From Oscillospiraceae bacterium (GTDB lineage Bacteria > Bacillota > Clostridia > Oscillospirales > Acutalibacteraceae), in contig JALCPO010000012.1 of the NCBI GenBank assembly GCA_022650455.1, forward strand, positions 1 through 41,783: a stretch of DNA of 41,783 nucleotides, written 5' to 3'. Shown in pieces: positions 8,503-17,356 of this stretch; position 1 is the first letter of the stretch, and each line of letters opens with the position of its first letter. The translations under genes and the position numbers were made by a program. The notes beneath the pieces were generated by a model. The model was not told the origin of the DNA. It saw only the letters and a program-made list of their open reading frames with translations, and made no database searches.

Positions 8503-9015
8503 ATGCTTAATGAGACCGTGGCAAAGTTATTGAACGCACAGATCAATCAGGAATTTTATTCCGCTTACCTTTACCTTCATTTCGCAAACTTTTATGTGGA
8601 GCAGGATTTGAACGGTTTCGCCAACTGGTACCAGGTACAGGCGCAGGAAGAACGCGACCATGCCATGCTGATGACCCAGTACATGCAGAACAACGACACC
8701 AAAGTGACCTATGAGGCGGTTGCGAAACCGGATGCCAAGCTGACCGGGCACATCGACGCTCTGAAAGCCGGACTTGCCCATGAACAGTATGTGACGGGCC
8801 TGATTCATAAAATCTACGAGGCGGCTTACGAAATCCGGGATTTCCGCACCATGCAGTTTCTCGACTGGTTTGTGAAGGAGCAGGGGGAAGAGGAGAAAAA
8901 CGCCACCGACCTGATCAAAAAAATGAAGCTGTTCGGCTCGGACGCAAAAGGCCTGTACCTGCTTGACCAGGAGCTGGCGGCCCGCACTTATGTTGCTCCG
9001 TCTCTTGTTCTATAA
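8503..9015 (+). CDS. ftnA: Non-heme ferritin (iron storage)
   Basis: This 170-aa prokaryotic ferritin (FtnA type) forms a 24-subunit cage that oxidises Fe2+ at a di-iron centre. Ligand positions visible are Glu17 in NQEFYSAYLYL, and Glu50 and His53 in EERDHA, with the second-half KEQGEEEKNA motif. No heme-ligating Met of bacterioferritin is apparent. GGAAAGGGG lies upstream of the ATG. It stands alone, divergent from ndoA and convergent with the lipoprotein gene, and appears inserted into what is otherwise an acpS-ndoA neighbourhood. Confidence 0.95.
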   Translation: MLNETVAKLLNAQINQEFYSAYLYLHFANFYVEQDLNGFANWYQVQAQEERDHAMLMTQYMQNNDTKVTYEAVAKPDAKLTGHIDALKAGLAHEQYVTGLIHKIYEAAYEIRDFRTMQFLDWFVKEQGEEEKNATDLIKKMKLFGSDAKGLYLLDQELAARTYVAPSLVL

Positions 9016-9035
9016 AAAAGCGCAAAAAGAAAGCA

Positions 9036-9084
9036 GGCATAGCAGAGACCCGGATTCTCGGGATTCCCGCTATGTCCGTTTTTT
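9036..9084 (+). terminator. Bidirectional terminator between ferritin and lipoprotein genes
   Basis: CATAGC pairs with GCTATG around an inner CCCG/CGGG stem and is followed by CGTTTTTTG on the plus strand. Read on the minus strand, the same stem is followed by a T-rich stretch, so it can end the convergent lipoprotein transcript too. Confidence 0.65.
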
Positions 9085-9107
9085 GATTGAGACGGATTTT
9101 CCAAACG

Positions 9108-9647
9108 TCAGGAAGGGGCTTCCGGAACGTAAGTCTGGAGGACCGGTTCCTCAAAATCATGGAATTTGATTTCAAAATTCCAGTCCGGCGCGGAAAAGTT
9201 CTGAATATTCCCGGTCTTACCGTCCACCGTCAGCGAAAAGCCGCGGCCGTTCAGGCTTCCGGTAAACACGTTGTCCCCCCTGCTTTCCAGCGTGCCGGCC
9301 TTTTCGGCATAATCCAGCGCTTCCACCAGAAAAGGGGCAAACGAGCCTTCCGGCAAAACGCATGCCTCGCTCCTGGCGGAAAGATTCTGGTAGGTCTGGG
9401 TAAAGCCGTCGCCGCTCCAGTACCACTTGAGCCCCTTCCCGCTTCCGGAAAGAATTTCCACCGTTGCGTCCTGCTGCCCGGCGCGGCGGAAAGCACACGT
9501 CAGCGTCCCGTTGGCGCACGTTACATCCGCTTTGCAGGAAAAGACATAATTGACGTCTTCCGCCCGCACCGTTTTTCCGCCGGCGGAACATCCGAAAAAG
9601 AAGGCAAAACACAGGATGGCCGCACCGGCCAGAAGAATTCGACGCAT
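9108..9647 (-). CDS. Putative lipoprotein, positional match of YdcC/GerS
   Basis: This 179-aa protein has a lipoprotein signal: basic MRR, a hydrophobic stretch and FFFGCSAGG with Cys20 as the lipidation site. The rest is beta-rich (ADVTCANGTLTCAF..., SLTVDGKTGNIQNFS), compatible with a LolA/GerS-like half-barrel, but similarity is too weak for me to assert. The start at 9647 has an excellent GGAAGGAGG site; the longer frame reads into the upstream gene. In Bacillus and C. difficile a lipoprotein gene (ydcC, gerS) lies in the equivalent acpS/alr/ndoA region, which suggests a germination or envelope role. Function here is unproven. Confidence 0.75.
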   Translation of the reverse strand: MRRILLAGAAILCFAFFFGCSAGGKTVRAEDVNYVFSCKADVTCANGTLTCAFRRAGQQDATVEILSGSGKGLKWYWSGDGFTQTYQNLSARSEACVLPEGSFAPFLVEALDYAEKAGTLESRGDNVFTGSLNGRGFSLTVDGKTGNIQNFSAPDWNFEIKFHDFEEPVLQTYVPEAPS

Positions 9648-9682
9648 CGGCTGCCTCCTTCCGGGCGGCCGCCGAAACGCGG

Positions 9683-10933
9683 CTACCGCCCGATTTCCAA
9701 AAACAGCTCCGGCAATATGCCCACAAGGTCCGTCGGCAGCATGGCGCTCTGCGAATACGCCGCCGCGCAGCGGTCCCCCGCGAGGCCGTGCAGATAGACC
9801 GCGCCCACCGCGGCTTCGTAAGGGCCGATCCCCTGCGCCGCGAACGAGGCGGTCATGCCGGCCAGCACGTCGCCGCTGCCCCCTTTTGCCATGCCCGGAT
9901 TCCCCGTCGTGTTCCGGTAAAGCCTGCCGTCCGGTGAAGCGACCAGGGTCCCCGCCCCTTTCAGGGCAAGGACCGCATGGTGCTCCAAAGCGAACCGGCG
10001 GGCATAGTCCGGGCGGTGCCGCTGAACGTCGTCCGCCGTCGTTTTCAGCAGACGGGCCATCTCCCCGGGATGCGGCGTCAGAACGAGCGGCGCGCCGGCC
10101 GTTTTCAATACATCTATATGTTCCGCCGCAAGATTTATGCCGTCGGCGTCCAGAACGACCGGCACGGCGGAATTTTTCAGGACCCATTCCAGCGCGGAAC
10201 GCGCGGCGGGGCTTTTTCCCAGCCCGCACCCGATCAGGACGGCGCTCGCCCGCGCGAGGGCCTGTGCCAGTTCTTTCCGGTCCCCTTCGGAAGCCGAGCC
10301 GTCCGGCCGAGGATGGAGCAGGGTAAACACCGGCTCCGCCAGCCGCGCCGCGACAATGGGGTAAATGGAAGCCGGCAGCATCACTTCCACAATCCCGGCG
10401 CCGCACCGCAGGGCGGCGCCGGCGCTCATCGCCGCGGCGCCCGCCATTCCCTCGCTCCCGCAGATGCACAAAAGCCTTCCATAGTCGCCCTTGTTGCTTT
10501 CCGCCGCCCGCGGCTTCAGCATCGACCGGAGCGTGCGGAGCCCTTCCGAATCCTGCAGTGCGGGCCGGCTTTCGCCCTCGCCGACCACCACTGCGGACGC
10601 ATACCGTTCCGTATGGGTCACGCTGACGCTGAAACGGAGACCGCCGGCCAGGGAAAGCGCGCTCCCGGAAAGGAGGAGCTCGGGTTTCCCGGTCTTTTCG
10701 CCGCGCAGAAGCTGAACGTCGCGGATGTCAAAAGCCCCCAACCCGGTTCCCACCGCCTTGGAAAACGCTTCCTTCGCGCAGAAGCTGGCCGCGACGCTGG
10801 AAACGGGAAATCCGCGCACCGCAAGCTGGGCGGACTCGGCCCGGCCGAGCACCCTGCCGCAGAAACGCGGATTTTCCATGGATTTGCGGATCCGTTCCGT
10901 CTCGACCAGATCAGTGCCGACCGAAAGCAACAA
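9683..10933 (-). CDS. Fusion of holo-ACP synthase (AcpS) and NAD(P)H-hydrate dehydratase (NnrD)
   Basis: This is one uninterrupted 416-aa frame with two enzymes. Residues 1-~122 are AcpS, which attaches 4'-phosphopantetheine to acyl carrier protein: GTDLVETERI with Asp8, FCAKEAFSKAVGTG with Lys54/Glu55, and SVSVTHTERYASA. Residues ~135-416 are the ADP/ATP-dependent NAD(P)HX dehydratase: GDYGRLLCICGSEGMAGAA, TPHPGEMARL and GNPGMAKGGSGDVLAGM. The linker 120-145 is short. NnrD is more often fused to the epimerase NnrE, which is missing here. The start at 10933 lies 23 bp inside the end of the upstream membrane-protein gene. The lipoprotein gene follows after 35 bp. Confidence 0.92.
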   Translation of the reverse strand: MLLSVGTDLVETERIRKSMENPRFCGRVLGRAESAQLAVRGFPVSSVAASFCAKEAFSKAVGTGLGAFDIRDVQLLRGEKTGKPELLLSGSALSLAGGLRFSVSVTHTERYASAVVVGEGESRPALQDSEGLRTLRSMLKPRAAESNKGDYGRLLCICGSEGMAGAAAMSAGAALRCGAGIVEVMLPASIYPIVAARLAEPVFTLLHPRPDGSASEGDRKELAQALARASAVLIGCGLGKSPAARSALEWVLKNSAVPVVLDADGINLAAEHIDVLKTAGAPLVLTPHPGEMARLLKTTADDVQRHRPDYARRFALEHHAVLALKGAGTLVASPDGRLYRNTTGNPGMAKGGSGDVLAGMTASFAAQGIGPYEAAVGAVYLHGLAGDRCAAAYSQSAMLPTDLVGILPELFLEIGR

Positions 10934-11423
10934 AAGCCACCTGCCTCGGCAGAAAAGGTTTGATCGCGTTCAGCACCTTTTCCTCGGGATCGAACACGAC
11001 CAGCACATTTCCTTTTTTTGAGGTGCGCGCGCAGAAATACCAGCTTTCCCGCCCGTCGTCGTATTCCGATGTAAAGAATTTTGCGTATTCGCTTTTCCTT
11101 CTCAGAAGATCGGGCTGGAACTTGCCGATCTCTTCAATTTCGTGGGCGTCGACGGAAATCACGTGCTTGCGTTTCCGCCGGTTGATGATTTTATCGATCG
11201 TGACGTCGCCGTTGGTCACGCTGTACTCAAATTCCAGGCTGCGCGAGGTAATCAGATAATAGGCCCCGATGCATACCCCGATCAGGACGAGAAACGTGAT
11301 GGCGGGAATCAGAAGAGAGAGAAAAATCAAAACCAAGCCGACAAAAACGGTAGCGGTGATAATGGCGTAATCCTTTGGCCCCAGCCTTTTTTTGACAATT
11401 TGTTCGACAAAAATGTCCATCAT
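10911..11423 (-). CDS. Conserved hypothetical membrane protein
   Basis: This is a 170-aa protein with one long hydrophobic region (residues ~19-58) that probably forms two membrane helices, then a soluble alpha/beta domain of about 110 residues with a KIINRRKRKHVIS basic patch and CARTSKKGNVLVVFDPEEKVLNAIKPFLP. A PH-like fold is possible but not shown. I do not recognise a named family with certainty. GGAGG precedes the tandem ATGs at 11423 and 11420. It is the first gene of the operon with the AcpS-NnrD fusion and the lipoprotein, driven by the promoter at 11452-11480. Confidence 0.78.
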   Translation of the reverse strand: MMDIFVEQIVKKRLGPKDYAIITATVFVGLVLIFLSLLIPAITFLVLIGVCIGAYYLITSRSLEFEYSVTNGDVTIDKIINRRKRKHVISVDAHEIEEIGKFQPDLLRRKSEYAKFFTSEYDDGRESWYFCARTSKKGNVLVVFDPEEKVLNAIKPFLPRQVAFVAFGRH

Positions 11424-11451
11424 GATCCTCCGGAATTTTCTTGTTGCTATT

Positions 11452-11480
11452 ATTGTAGCATACCGGGCCCTGTTTTACAA
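11452..11480 (-). promoter_or_regulatory. Promoter of the membrane protein/acpS-nnrD/lipoprotein operon
   Basis: On the minus strand TTGTAA (11475-11480), 17-bp spacer, TACAAT (11452-11457). Confidence 0.7.
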
Positions 11481-11605
11481 TTTAAAATCTCGATAAAAAA
11501 CCTTTTCATAATTTGTCAGATCCCCGGCGCCCGGCCAAAATTCTGAACGCAGCGGCGGACCGATTCCCTTTCCCCGGCGGGAAAGGCGCCCAGGCGCGAT
11601 TTTTC

Positions 11606-11634
11606 TTGCAATTTCCGGCGGGCGGTGCTATATT
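11606..11634 (+). promoter_or_regulatory. Promoter of the pheST T-box operon
   Basis: TTGCAA (11606-11611), 17-bp spacer, TATATT (11629-11634). Transcription would begin near 11641, just upstream of T-box stem I. Confidence 0.78.
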
Positions 11635-11640
11635 ATAAAG

Positions 11641-11888
11641 CAAAGCGATAGAAAAACGCATGGAAAAAGGAAGTAGCCCTTTCCGAAACCTTCGGCAGAG
11701 AGAACATGCCACCGGCTGCGAGCATGTTGTGGGTTGGAATCGGTGAAGTTCCCTTTGGAGCGGTGCGGCTGAACCGTCTGGGAAGTAGGCCGCAACGGTT
11801 TGCCCCGTTAAACGGCAACAGAGTAAATTTTAGGGTGGTACCGCGAAGACTGCGCCTTCGTCCCTTGCCGGGACGGGGGCTTTTTGTT
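11641..11888 (+). promoter_or_regulatory. T-box leader (tRNA-Phe sensing) of pheST
   Basis: The leader has stem I with the AGTAG and AGAGAG elements, a likely UUC (Phe) specifier at 11749-11751 in GAAGTTCCC, and stem III (CCGTTAAACGG). The invariant T-box AGGGTGGTACCGCG follows at 11832-11845. The terminator comes next, so uncharged tRNA-Phe is expected to switch on phenylalanyl-tRNA synthetase. Together with the two promoters this accounts for the gap 11424-11918. Confidence 0.93.
11853..11887 (+). terminator. Regulated terminator of the pheST T-box
   Basis: A stem formed by GCCTTCGTCCC and GGGACGGGGGC around TTGCC is followed by TTTTTGTTTT. Its 5' arm overlaps the region downstream of the T-box sequence, as expected for the antiterminator/terminator switch. 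Confidence 0.88.
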
Positions 11889-11918
11889 TTCCGGGCACAG
11901 CCCAAAGGAAGGATAACA

Positions 11919-12941
11919 ATGATGAAGGAGAAGCTGGAAGCAATCCGCTCCCTGGCGGAGCGTGAGCTCCGGGAAGCCGGGGACAGGCAGGCGCTGGAAA
12001 ACCTGCGCATCCGCTACCTCGGCAAAAAAGGCGAGCTGACCGCTATTTTAAAACAAATGGGCGCCCTGTCGGCGGAAGAACGGCCTGCGGTCGGCCGGCT
12101 GGCCAACCAGATCCGCGCGCATATCGAGGGGGAGCTGACTGCCCGCGCCGCGGAAATCCGCAGCATGGAGACGGCAAGGCGGCTCGAAAAAGAAAAGATC
12201 GACGTCACCCTGCCGGGCAGGCGCCATGAGCTCGGCCACAAGCACCCGCTGAGCATCGAGCTGGACGAAATCAAGGAAATCTTCGTCGGCCTCGGGTTCG
12301 ACATTGTCAGCGGACCGGAAGTGGAATACGACTATTACAACTTCGAAGCGCTGAATATGCCGAAGGACCACCCGGCGCGCGACACGCAGGATACTTTTTA
12401 CATCAACGACAACATCCTGCTCCGCACCCAGACCTCCCCCGTGCAGGTGCGCACCATGGAAAAGCAGAAGCCGCCGATCCGCATCATCTCTCCCGGAAGG
12501 GTCTACCGTTCCGATGCGGTGGACGCGACCCATTCCCCGCTGTTCCACCAGATCGAGGGCCTCGTCGTCGACAAAGGAATCACGTTCGCCAACCTGAAGG
12601 GCACGCTGGAGGTCATCATCAAGCGCATGTACGGCGAGGATTCCATCGTGCGGTTCCGCCCGCATCACTTCCCGTTCACGGAGCCTTCCGCCGAGGTGGA
12701 CATACAATGCTTCAACTGCCGCGGCGCGGGCTGCCGCCTGTGCAAGGGCGAGGGATGGATCGAGATCCTCGGCTGCGGCATGGTCCACCCGAACGTGCTT
12801 TCCAACTGCAAAATCGACCCGGAAGTATACAGCGGGTTCGCGTTCGGCATGGGCTTGGAACGTCTCGTCATGCGGAAATACAACATCGACGACCTGCGCC
12901 TGTTCTATGAGAACGACGTAAGGTTTCTGAAACAGTTTTAA
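11919..12941 (+). CDS. pheS: Phenylalanyl-tRNA synthetase alpha subunit
   Basis: This catalytic subunit of the (alpha-beta)2 enzyme charges tRNA-Phe. It is 340 aa, standard length. There is an N-terminal coiled-coil arm (residues 1-~90), then class II motifs: the motif 1 region near [10 protein letters not shown], motif 2 in [26 protein letters not shown] and motif 3 in [23 protein letters not shown] precedes the start ATG at 11919, with a second ATG at 11922. The frame upstream of 11919 lies in the T-box leader and is not coding. Confidence 0.97.
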   Translation: MMKEKLEAIRSLAERELREAGDRQALENLRIRYLGKKGELTAILKQMGALSAEERPAVGRLANQIRAHIEGELTARAAEIRSMETARRLEKEKIDVTLPGRRHELGHKHPLSIELDEIKEIFVGLGFDIVSGPEVEYDYYNFEALNMPKDHPARDTQDTFYINDNILLRTQTSPVQVRTMEKQKPPIRIISPGRVYRSDAVDATHSPLFHQIEGLVVDKGITFANLKGTLEVIIKRMYGEDSIVRFRPHHFPFTEPSAEVDIQCFNCRGAGCRLCKGEGWIEILGCGMVHPNVLSNCKIDPEVYSGFAFGMGLERLVMRKYNIDDLRLFYENDVRFLKQF

Positions 12942-12954
12942 GGGGGAGCGGAAA

Positions 12955-15333
12955 ATGAATCTTTCGATGAGATGGCTCAGAGAATTCGTCCCGCTTGACG
13001 ACATGCCGATCCGGGAATTCACGGAAGCCATGACCATGAGCGGCTCCAAGGTGGAAAGCTGGGAACGGGAAGGCGAGGAGATTTCCAACGTCGTCGTGGG
13101 AAAAGTCCTTTCTCTGGAACGGCACCCGAACTCCGACCACCTGTGGGTCACGAAAACCGACGTCGGTTCCGGCGAGCCGCTGCAGATCATCACGGGCGCG
13201 CAGAACCTGAAAGCCGGCGACATCGTCCCGGTGGCGCTGCACAACTCCACCCTGCCGGGCGGCAAGAAAATCAAGCGCGGCAAGCTGCGCGGCCTGGAGA
13301 GCAACGGAATGCTCTGCTCGCTCGGCGAGCTCGGCCTGACGAAGCACGACTTTCCCTACGCGGTGGAGGACGGTATCTTCGTTTTGCAGGAGGACTGCCG
13401 GCTGGGCCAGCCCGTCTGCGAGGCGCTCGGCTTCAACGATAGGAAGATCGAATTCGAGATCACCAGCAACCGCCCGGACTGCTTCTCCGTCATCGGCCTG
13501 GCAAGGGAAGCCGCGGCGACGTTCCATAAACCGCTCCGGCTTCATGCGCCCGCTGTGAAGGGAGGGCACGGCCCCTGCGCCGCGCTGATCGACGTAAAAG
13601 TGGAAGCGCCGGACCTGTGCCCCATGTACTCGGCACGCGTCGTGAAAAACGTCCGCGTCAAGCCGTCGCCCCGCTGGATGCGCGAGCGGCTCCGCGCCAT
13701 GGGCGTCCGCCCGGTCAACAACATCGTCGACATCACGAACTATGTGATGCTGGAGTACGGCCAGCCGATGCATTCCTTCGACTATCGCTGCCTTTCGGGC
13801 CATAAGATCCGCGTCCGCCGCGCGGCGGAAGGGGAAGCCGTCATCACGCTGGACGGGGCGGGCCATAAGCTGACCCCGAACGACCTTGTGATCGCCGACG
13901 CGGAAAAGCCCGTGGCCGTCGCTGGGGTCATGGGCGGCGAAAACAGCGAGATCACGGACGGCACCGCGTCCATCGTGTTTGAGTCCGCGTGCTTCAACGG
14001 CCCGTCCGTGCGCAGGACTGCCCGCCGTCTCGGGATGAGGACGGACGCTTCCGGGCTCTACGAAAAGGGCCTCGACCCGAACAACTGCCTGCCCGCGCTC
14101 GACCGCGCCTGCGAGCTGGTGGAACTGCTGGACGCGGGCGACGTGACCGACGGAGCCGTTACGGTCAAAAATTACGGCGGGGAACGCCGGAAAATCCGCC
14201 TGGACGCCGGCTGGATCAACCGCTTCCTGGACATCTCGCTCAGCGCGGACGAGATGAAAACGATCCTGAAAAAGCTGGACTGCGGGTTTGAGGGCGACGA
14301 CATCGTCGTCCCGACTTTCCGCCCCGACCTCGTCCACAAAGCCGATATTGCCGAGGAAATCGCGCGGTTCTACGGCTACGACAAAATCCCCGGCACCCTG
14401 CTGGGCGGCGGGGCCCAGGGCAAATATACCGTCCGCCAGAAATTCGAGCACACCGTCGGGGAAACCATGCTCGCCCTCGGCGCGAGCGAGATCATGACAT
14501 ATTCCTTCCTCAGCCCGAAGGAATACGACAAAATCCGGATGCCCGCCGGCTCCCCCCGGCGCAGGTCCGTCGTAATCTCCAACCCGCTGGGCGAGGATAC
14601 CTCTATCCTGCGTACGGTCGCCCTGCCTTCCATGCTGGAAGCGCTTGCCCGCAACTACAACAACCGAAACGAAAAGGCGTGCCTGTACGAGCTCGCGACC
14701 ATTTATCTTCCCACGTCGGAAGACAAGCTTCCGGAAGAAAAAAGCATTCTGATCTGCGGAATGTACGGGGAAGGCTCCGATTTCTTCGCCGCGAAAGGCA
14801 TGGTGGAAGAACTGCTGGACCGCCTCGGCGTCGGCGGCTGGGACATCGAGGCGTCGTCCGAAGAATACAGCTACCACCCGGGCCGCTGCGCCAGGCTGAG
14901 CGTCGGCGGCGAAGCGCTCGGCGTCATCGGCGAAATCCACCCGGAAGTCGTGGAAAACTACGGCATGGAGGGCCGCGCCGTCAGCTTTTCGCTCGACGTC
15001 GACACGCTTTTCCGCCACGCCCGGTTGGAAAAGGCCTACACTCCCCTGCCCAGATTCCCGGCCGTGTCGCGCGACCTGGCTCTGGTCTGCGATGACGGGA
15101 TCCCGGTGAAAAAGCTTGAAAAGGCGATCCGCGAGGGGGCGGGCGGCCTGCTGGAAAACGTGAAACTCTTCGACGTCTACAGGGGCGAGCAGATCGCGCC
15201 CGGCAAAAAGAGCGTGGCGTTCAGCGTAAACCTCCGCTCCGCCGACAGCACCCTTACGGAAGAGCGCGTTTCCGGCGCCATGAAAAAGGTGATCAAAGAG
15301 CTGGAAAAGGCCGGCGCGGCCCTTCGCCTGTAA
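12955..15333 (+). CDS. pheT: Phenylalanyl-tRNA synthetase beta subunit
   Basis: This 792-aa protein is full length. The N-terminal EMAP/tRNA-binding domain spans about residues 40-150 ([15 protein letters not shown]), followed by the B3/B4 editing domain, B5 domain, catalytic-like core and a C-terminal FDX-ACB anticodon-binding domain ([17 protein letters not shown] onward). It lies 13 bp after pheS with a GGGGGAGCGG ribosome site and shares T-box control. Confidence 0.97.
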   Translation: MNLSMRWLREFVPLDDMPIREFTEAMTMSGSKVESWEREGEEISNVVVGKVLSLERHPNSDHLWVTKTDVGSGEPLQIITGAQNLKAGDIVPVALHNSTLPGGKKIKRGKLRGLESNGMLCSLGELGLTKHDFPYAVEDGIFVLQEDCRLGQPVCEALGFNDRKIEFEITSNRPDCFSVIGLAREAAATFHKPLRLHAPAVKGGHGPCAALIDVKVEAPDLCPMYSARVVKNVRVKPSPRWMRERLRAMGVRPVNNIVDITNYVMLEYGQPMHSFDYRCLSGHKIRVRRAAEGEAVITLDGAGHKLTPNDLVIADAEKPVAVAGVMGGENSEITDGTASIVFESACFNGPSVRRTARRLGMRTDASGLYEKGLDPNNCLPALDRACELVELLDAGDVTDGAVTVKNYGGERRKIRLDAGWINRFLDISLSADEMKTILKKLDCGFEGDDIVVPTFRPDLVHKADIAEEIARFYGYDKIPGTLLGGGAQGKYTVRQKFEHTVGETMLALGASEIMTYSFLSPKEYDKIRMPAGSPRRRSVVISNPLGEDTSILRTVALPSMLEALARNYNNRNEKACLYELATIYLPTSEDKLPEEKSILICGMYGEGSDFFAAKGMVEELLDRLGVGGWDIEASSEEYSYHPGRCARLSVGGEALGVIGEIHPEVVENYGMEGRAVSFSLDVDTLFRHARLEKAYTPLPRFPAVSRDLALVCDDGIPVKKLEKAIREGAGGLLENVKLFDVYRGEQIAPGKKSVAFSVNLRSADSTLTEERVSGAMKKVIKELEKAGAALRL

Positions 15334-15353
15334 GCCGGGTGTATAAATTCCCC

Positions 15354-15382
15354 TTGCAATTGCCCGGGGCTTGTTGTATGAT
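15354..15382 (+). promoter_or_regulatory. Promoter of ireB
   Basis: TTGCAA (15354-15359), 17-bp spacer, TATGAT (15377-15382), between pheT and ireB. Confidence 0.78.
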
Positions 15383-15404
15383 AAAAAATACGGGAGGTGT
15401 TTCC

Positions 15405-15650
15405 ATGCTTGATAAGACGATGACCTTTTCGCTCAGCAGCGACCGGGAGCAAAACATTAAGAAAATCCTCACGACCGTATATGACGCCTTAAAAGAAAAG
15501 GGCTACAATCCCATCAATCAGATCGTCGGGTACATTCTCTCGGAAGACCCGACCTACATCACAACGCATAACAACGCCCGCAGTCTTATCCGGAGGATCG
15601 ACCGTGATGAATTGTTGCTGGTTTTGTTGAAATCATATCTGGGTGAATAG
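15405..15650 (+). CDS. ireB: IreB family regulatory phosphoprotein (UPF0297/YrzL)
   Basis: This small 81-aa protein contains [37 protein letters not shown], the UPF0297 signature. In Enterococcus faecalis IreB is phosphorylated on N-terminal threonines by the PASTA kinase IreK and modulates cephalosporin resistance; Thr5 and Thr7 are present here. CGGGAGGTG precedes the start at 15405. In most Firmicutes ruvX (yrrK) and yrzB follow, but here a small unknown gene does. Confidence 0.95.
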   Translation: MLDKTMTFSLSSDREQNIKKILTTVYDALKEKGYNPINQIVGYILSEDPTYITTHNNARSLIRRIDRDELLLVLLKSYLGE

Positions 15651-15695
15651 CGGCTTTGCCGTGAAAAGCCCGGCATGGCAGGAGGATAATCGCGC

Positions 15696-15998
15696 ATGAA
15701 ACAAACGGAAACAAAAACGCCGCAGTTCCCCATGTACCGGGGAAAGCCCCTGGTGCGCTGCGGCAATGTTCTATATTACGGAAGCATGATCGACCGCTAT
15801 GTGGTGCGGCTGGAAATCAAGAGCAAGAAAAAAGTAAAGGACATGGATGTGGCGGATAAAGTCTCCATCCAGCTGATGCTGACCGACCAGACTATCCGCA
15901 ACCGCAAGCAGATCGTAAAGACAAGCGAAAAGGACGGCCTTTACCTTGCCATGGACCTCGCCTACGTCTGGCTGACCCGGGCGCTCACGGAAACCTGA
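15696..15998 (+). CDS. Small conserved hypothetical protein downstream of ireB
   Basis: This 100-aa protein has no signal peptide or membrane helix. Its features are RCGNVLYYGSMIDRYVVRLEI, a basic KSKKKVKDMD segment and a helical C-terminus. The N-terminal half looks beta-rich. I do not recognise the family. GGAGGATAA lies 7-12 nt before the ATG, 45 bp after ireB, and the terminator at 16011 follows, so it appears co-transcribed with ireB in place of ruvX/yrzB. Confidence 0.8.
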   Translation: MKQTETKTPQFPMYRGKPLVRCGNVLYYGSMIDRYVVRLEIKSKKKVKDMDVADKVSIQLMLTDQTIRNRKQIVKTSEKDGLYLAMDLAYVWLTRALTET

Positions 15999-16010
15999 AT
16001 TTTTGGCATA

Positions 16011-16056
16011 CAGGAACCGGGCTGTTCCCCCGTACAGGGATCAGCCCGGTTTTTCC
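16011..16056 (+). terminator. Terminator of the ireB transcript
   Basis: A 10-bp perfect stem (AACCGGGCTG with CAGCCCGGTT), extended by ACAGGA/TCCTGT outside, with TTTTT inside the 3' flank. It separates the plus-strand unit from the convergent purine operon and could also help end purD transcription. Confidence 0.72.
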
Positions 16057-16071
16057 TGTGCATTCTTCGAT

Positions 16072-17331
16072 TTATTTCCCGATGTCGTGTCGGTACTGGG
16101 CGTCTTCAAAATGGATTTTGTCCACCCCGGCGTAAGCTTTTTTCAGGGCTTCCGGCAGGTCCTTCCCCAGGGCGGTCACGCCGAGGACGCGGCCGCCGTT
16201 CGTGTAATATCTCCCGCCGCGGAGCGCTGTTCCCGCGTGGAACACGGTCGCGCCTGGGATCTGGCCGTCCGCGTCCAGCCCGGTGATCTCGACCCCCTTT
16301 TTGTAGCGCTTCGGGTATCCGCCCGAAGCCATGACCACACAGGCGCAGGCTTCTCCTCTCCACTCGACGGGCTGCCGTTCCAGCCGTTCGTCGACGACCG
16401 CTTCCAGAATATCCACAAAATCGGTTTTCAGCCGCGGGAGGACGACCTGCGTCTCCGGGTCGCCGAAACGCGAATTGTATTCGATCACTTTGGGGCCGTC
16501 CGGGGTCAGCATCAGGCCGAAATACAGGCAGCCCTTGAACGGCCTTCCCTCCTGCCGCATGGCGCGGATGGTCGGAAGGAAAATGGTGTTCCGGCAGATT
16601 TCCGCGATCTCCGGCGTATAGTACGGATTCGGGCTGATGGTGCCCATGCCGCCGGTATTGAGGCCCTTGTCGCCGTCCAGCGCGCGCTTGTGGTCTTTCG
16701 AGGAAACCATCGGCTTCACGCACTTCCCGTCCGTAAAGGCGAGGACGGAAACCTCCGGCCCGGTGAGGAACTGCTCGATGACCACGCGGTTTCCCGACGC
16801 GCCGAACGCCTTGTCCTCCATAATCGTCTTAACGGCGGCCTTCGCCTCGTCAAAATTCCCGGCAAGGATGACGCCCTTCCCGAGCGCAAGCCCGTCCGCC
16901 TTAATGACGGCGGGGTAAGTGTCCTGTTTCCGGATGTAATCCAAGGCTTTCCGGGGATCGCCGAAGACCTCGTAGTCCGCCGTGGGGATATGGTATTTTT
17001 TCATCAGGCCCTTGGAAAACACTTTGCTGCTTTCGATCTCCGCCGCCTTTGCGTTCGGCCCGAACGCGCGGATCCCCGCTTTTTCCAGCTCGTCCACCAT
17101 TCCGGCCGCGAGCGGGTCGTCCGGCGCGACAAAGACGAGGTCGATCCTCTTGTCTTTCGCAAACCGCACCACGCCCGGAATATCCGTGACGGGGATCGGG
17201 ACGCATTCCGCATCCTTCGCGATCCCGCCGTTGCCCGGGGCGCAGTACAGTCCGGTCGTTCTGGGGCTTTCCTTCAGCTTCCGGACGATGGCGTGCTCGC
17301 GGCCCCCGCCGCCTATCACTAAAATTCTCAT
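16072..17331 (-). CDS. purD: Phosphoribosylamine-glycine ligase (GAR synthetase)
   Basis: This is step 2 of de novo purine synthesis: phosphoribosylamine plus glycine plus ATP to GAR. The 419-aa ATP-grasp enzyme is of normal length. It begins MRILVIGGGGREHAIVRKL, with the P-loop-like KADGLALGKGVI and the metal-binding EYNSRFGDPETQVVLP. It is the last gene of the operon, 25 bp after purH. Confidence 0.97.
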   Translation of the reverse strand: MRILVIGGGGREHAIVRKLKESPRTTGLYCAPGNGGIAKDAECVPIPVTDIPGVVRFAKDKRIDLVFVAPDDPLAAGMVDELEKAGIRAFGPNAKAAEIESSKVFSKGLMKKYHIPTADYEVFGDPRKALDYIRKQDTYPAVIKADGLALGKGVILAGNFDEAKAAVKTIMEDKAFGASGNRVVIEQFLTGPEVSVLAFTDGKCVKPMVSSKDHKRALDGDKGLNTGGMGTISPNPYYTPEIAEICRNTIFLPTIRAMRQEGRPFKGCLYFGLMLTPDGPKVIEYNSRFGDPETQVVLPRLKTDFVDILEAVVDERLERQPVEWRGEACACVVMASGGYPKRYKKGVEITGLDADGQIPGATVFHAGTALRGGRYYTNGGRVLGVTALGKDLPEALKKAYAGVDKIHFEDAQYRHDIGK

Positions 17332-17356
17332 TGTCTCGTCTCCCCCGCTTTCCGCA

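Noticed and set aside
9108-10469. Long minus-strand frame of 453 aa ending in the lipoprotein
   Set aside because: The upstream part overlaps the AcpS-NnrD fusion in another frame; the lipoprotein signal and GGAAGGAGG at 9647 mark the true start.
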